Source of the DNA: Clostridium neonatale
GTDB taxonomy: Bacteria > Bacillota > Clostridia > Clostridiales > Clostridiaceae
NCBI RefSeq assembly: GCF_001458595.1
Contig: NZ_LN890328.1
Span: forward strand, 2,977,288-3,041,287
DNA length: 64,000 nucleotides
Reading direction: 5' to 3'
Below are positions 62,976 through 64,000 of the stretch, piece after piece (the stretch's first letter is position 1; every line of letters starts with the position of its first letter). Both the position numbers and the translations under genes were made by a program. The notes under the pieces are model-generated. The model was not told where the DNA came from. It searched no databases and saw nothing but the letters and a program-made list of their open reading frames with translations.

Positions 62976-64000
62976 TTATATATTATCTTTTTTATCTTCT
63001 TCATTTTTTTCAGTTTCATCTGAAATTAATTCATCAAATATACTACTTTGATTTTCAATAATAAAATTATCTTCTTGTGTCTCTTGTTTTAATTCTACTC
63101 TATCTGTCTTGGACTCTTTCTTTAAATCTAAACTATTTTTATTTTCTTTAGAATTATCTTCCTCAATATCCCTATCTCTTTCTGCACGATTCTTAGCTCT
63201 TTGTTCTTCTAATTCTTTAACCTTTTTATCATTTTCATTCTTCTCTTTTTCTTTTTCTTCCTTCATTTCAGGATACTTTTCATATACTAAATTAAAGAAT
63301 TCATCACCAAAAATAGTTTCCTTTTCTAAAAGAACAGCTGATATTTTATCTAATAAGTCTCTATTTTCTCTAAGTATTTGTCTAGCTTTGCTATGAGCTG
63401 CTTTTATTACATTTAATGTCTCTTCATCTAACACAGTTGATGTCTGCTCACTACAGTTTCTAACGGCTCTACCATCTAAATATCTGTTTTGTATTGACTC
63501 TAAAGCCATCATGTCAAATCTTTCGCTCATACCATACATAGATATCATGCTTCTAGCTGCTGAAGTAGCTCTTTCTATATCATTTGAAGCGCCAGTTGAT
63601 ACTAAATTAAATACTTCTTCTTCTGCTGATCTACCACCAAGCATAACGGTAATTTGATTCATTAAATCTTCTCTAGATGTTAAGAACTTTTCTTCTTCAG
63701 GCACTTGCATAGTATATCCTAAAGCTCCCATTGTTCTCGGAACTATAGTTATTTTATGAACTGGATCTGTTCCTTTAAGCATTGCTGCAACAAGTGCGTG
63801 ACCAACTTCATGGAATGCAACAACTTCTCTTTCTTTAGGAGAAAGAATTCTGTCTTTCTTTTCCTGACCAGCAATAATCACTTCAACTGCTTCTCTTAAA
63901 TCTTCTTGAAGAACCATTTTTCTTCTTCTTCTAACAGCTCTTAAAGCACCTTCGTTTATTATATTAGCAAGATCTGCTCCTACAGCACCTGGTGTGCTCT
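62976..64000 (-). CDS. ftsH: ATP-dependent zinc metalloprotease FtsH, 5' end outside window
   Basis: About 341 C-terminal residues. The frame continues past the right edge, so the ATG at 63917 is internal. It opens inside the AAA domain with TPGAVGADLANIINEGALRA (second region of homology). The peptidase motif HEVGH follows KEREVVAF at about 70 residues in, and the zinc-ligand region is GGRSAEEEVF. Membrane-anchored quality-control protease. After the peptidase domain comes a ~110-residue Lys/Glu/Asp/Asn tail, longer than in most FtsH proteins and probably disordered. Confidence 0.94.
   Translation of the reverse strand, partial: STPGAVGADLANIINEGALRAVRRRRKMVLQEDLREAVEVIIAGQEKKDRILSPKEREVVAFHEVGHALVAAMLKGTDPVHKITIVPRTMGALGYTMQVPEEEKFLTSREDLMNQITVMLGGRSAEEEVFNLVSTGASNDIERATSAARSMISMYGMSERFDMMALESIQNRYLDGRAVRNCSEQTSTVLDEETLNVIKAAHSKARQILRENRDLLDKISAVLLEKETIFGDEFFNLVYEKYPEMKEEKEKEKNENDKKVKELEEQRAKNRAERDRDIEEDNSKENKNSLDLKKESKTDRVELKQETQEDNFIIENQSSIFDELISDETEKNEEDKKDNI

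Noticed and set aside
63917..63917. ATG at 63917 as the start of a short FtsH-like peptidase
   Set aside because: The frame continues upstream with the conserved AAA-domain sequence TPGAVGADLAN to the edge of the window, so it is internal.

Overview
The window looks like chromosomal DNA of a low-GC Clostridium (sensu stricto), most likely near the beijerinckii/butyricum/saccharobutylicum group. The grounds are the very high A+T content, strong AGGAGG-type ribosome binding sites, many secreted proteins with choline/glucan-binding-type repeats, and a Gram-positive gene set (GlpP, HelD, FtsH, UgpC-type ABC transporters). The species is an inference. I saw no tRNA, rRNA, CRISPR array, transposase gene or prophage.

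Layout. (1) 1-14.9 kb is a cell-surface polysaccharide region. A leftward operon makes dTDP-L-rhamnose (rfbA, rfbC, rfbB, rfbD), with a family 2 glycosyltransferase and a Wzm/Wzt-type ABC exporter. Divergent from it are a GT4 glycosyltransferase, a polyprenyl-phosphate glycosylphosphotransferase, an amino-acid permease, a decayed second copy of the glycosylphosphotransferase, a coiled-coil protein and an O-antigen-ligase-family protein. (2) 15-24.3 kb holds six tandem leftward paralogues for secreted proteins (cadherin-like beta-sandwich domains plus wall-binding repeats), with one transglutaminase-like protein among them. (3) 24.5-29.5 kb is accessory: an orphan 79-residue gene with a structured leader, a HepT/MntA toxin-antitoxin pair, and a secreted metallo-beta-lactamase-fold protein with wall-binding repeats. 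The last is flanked by two direct copies of a large non-coding repeat. (4) 29.5-38.7 kb is one giant gene for a cyclic beta-1,2-glucan-synthase-like enzyme, carrying a cluster of DnaA-box-like 9-mers inside an inserted segment. (5) 39-50.4 kb has an M18 aminopeptidase, a PepSY/two-component/wall-repeat-PepSY locus, dapA, a CDF metal transporter, a third copy of the large repeat and an M13 metallopeptidase. (6) 50.6-60.7 kb has a polar amino-acid ABC operon and a glycerol-phosphate-type ABC operon headed by the antiterminator gene glpP. (7) 60.8 kb to the end carries helD and the 3' part of ftsH.

The most unusual content is non-coding. Three 760-910 bp elements (25940-26702, 28566-29472, 47357-48201) share inverted ends reading AAATAAGGGACGTA and large imperfect hairpins. 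A compact ~70-85 nt structured module is nested in each, in different orientation and place. The same module appears twice more, behind two of the wall-repeat genes, next to vestigial gene 3' ends. Its stems change sequence but keep pairing between copies, which suggests selection on an RNA or single-stranded DNA fold. I recognise neither family.
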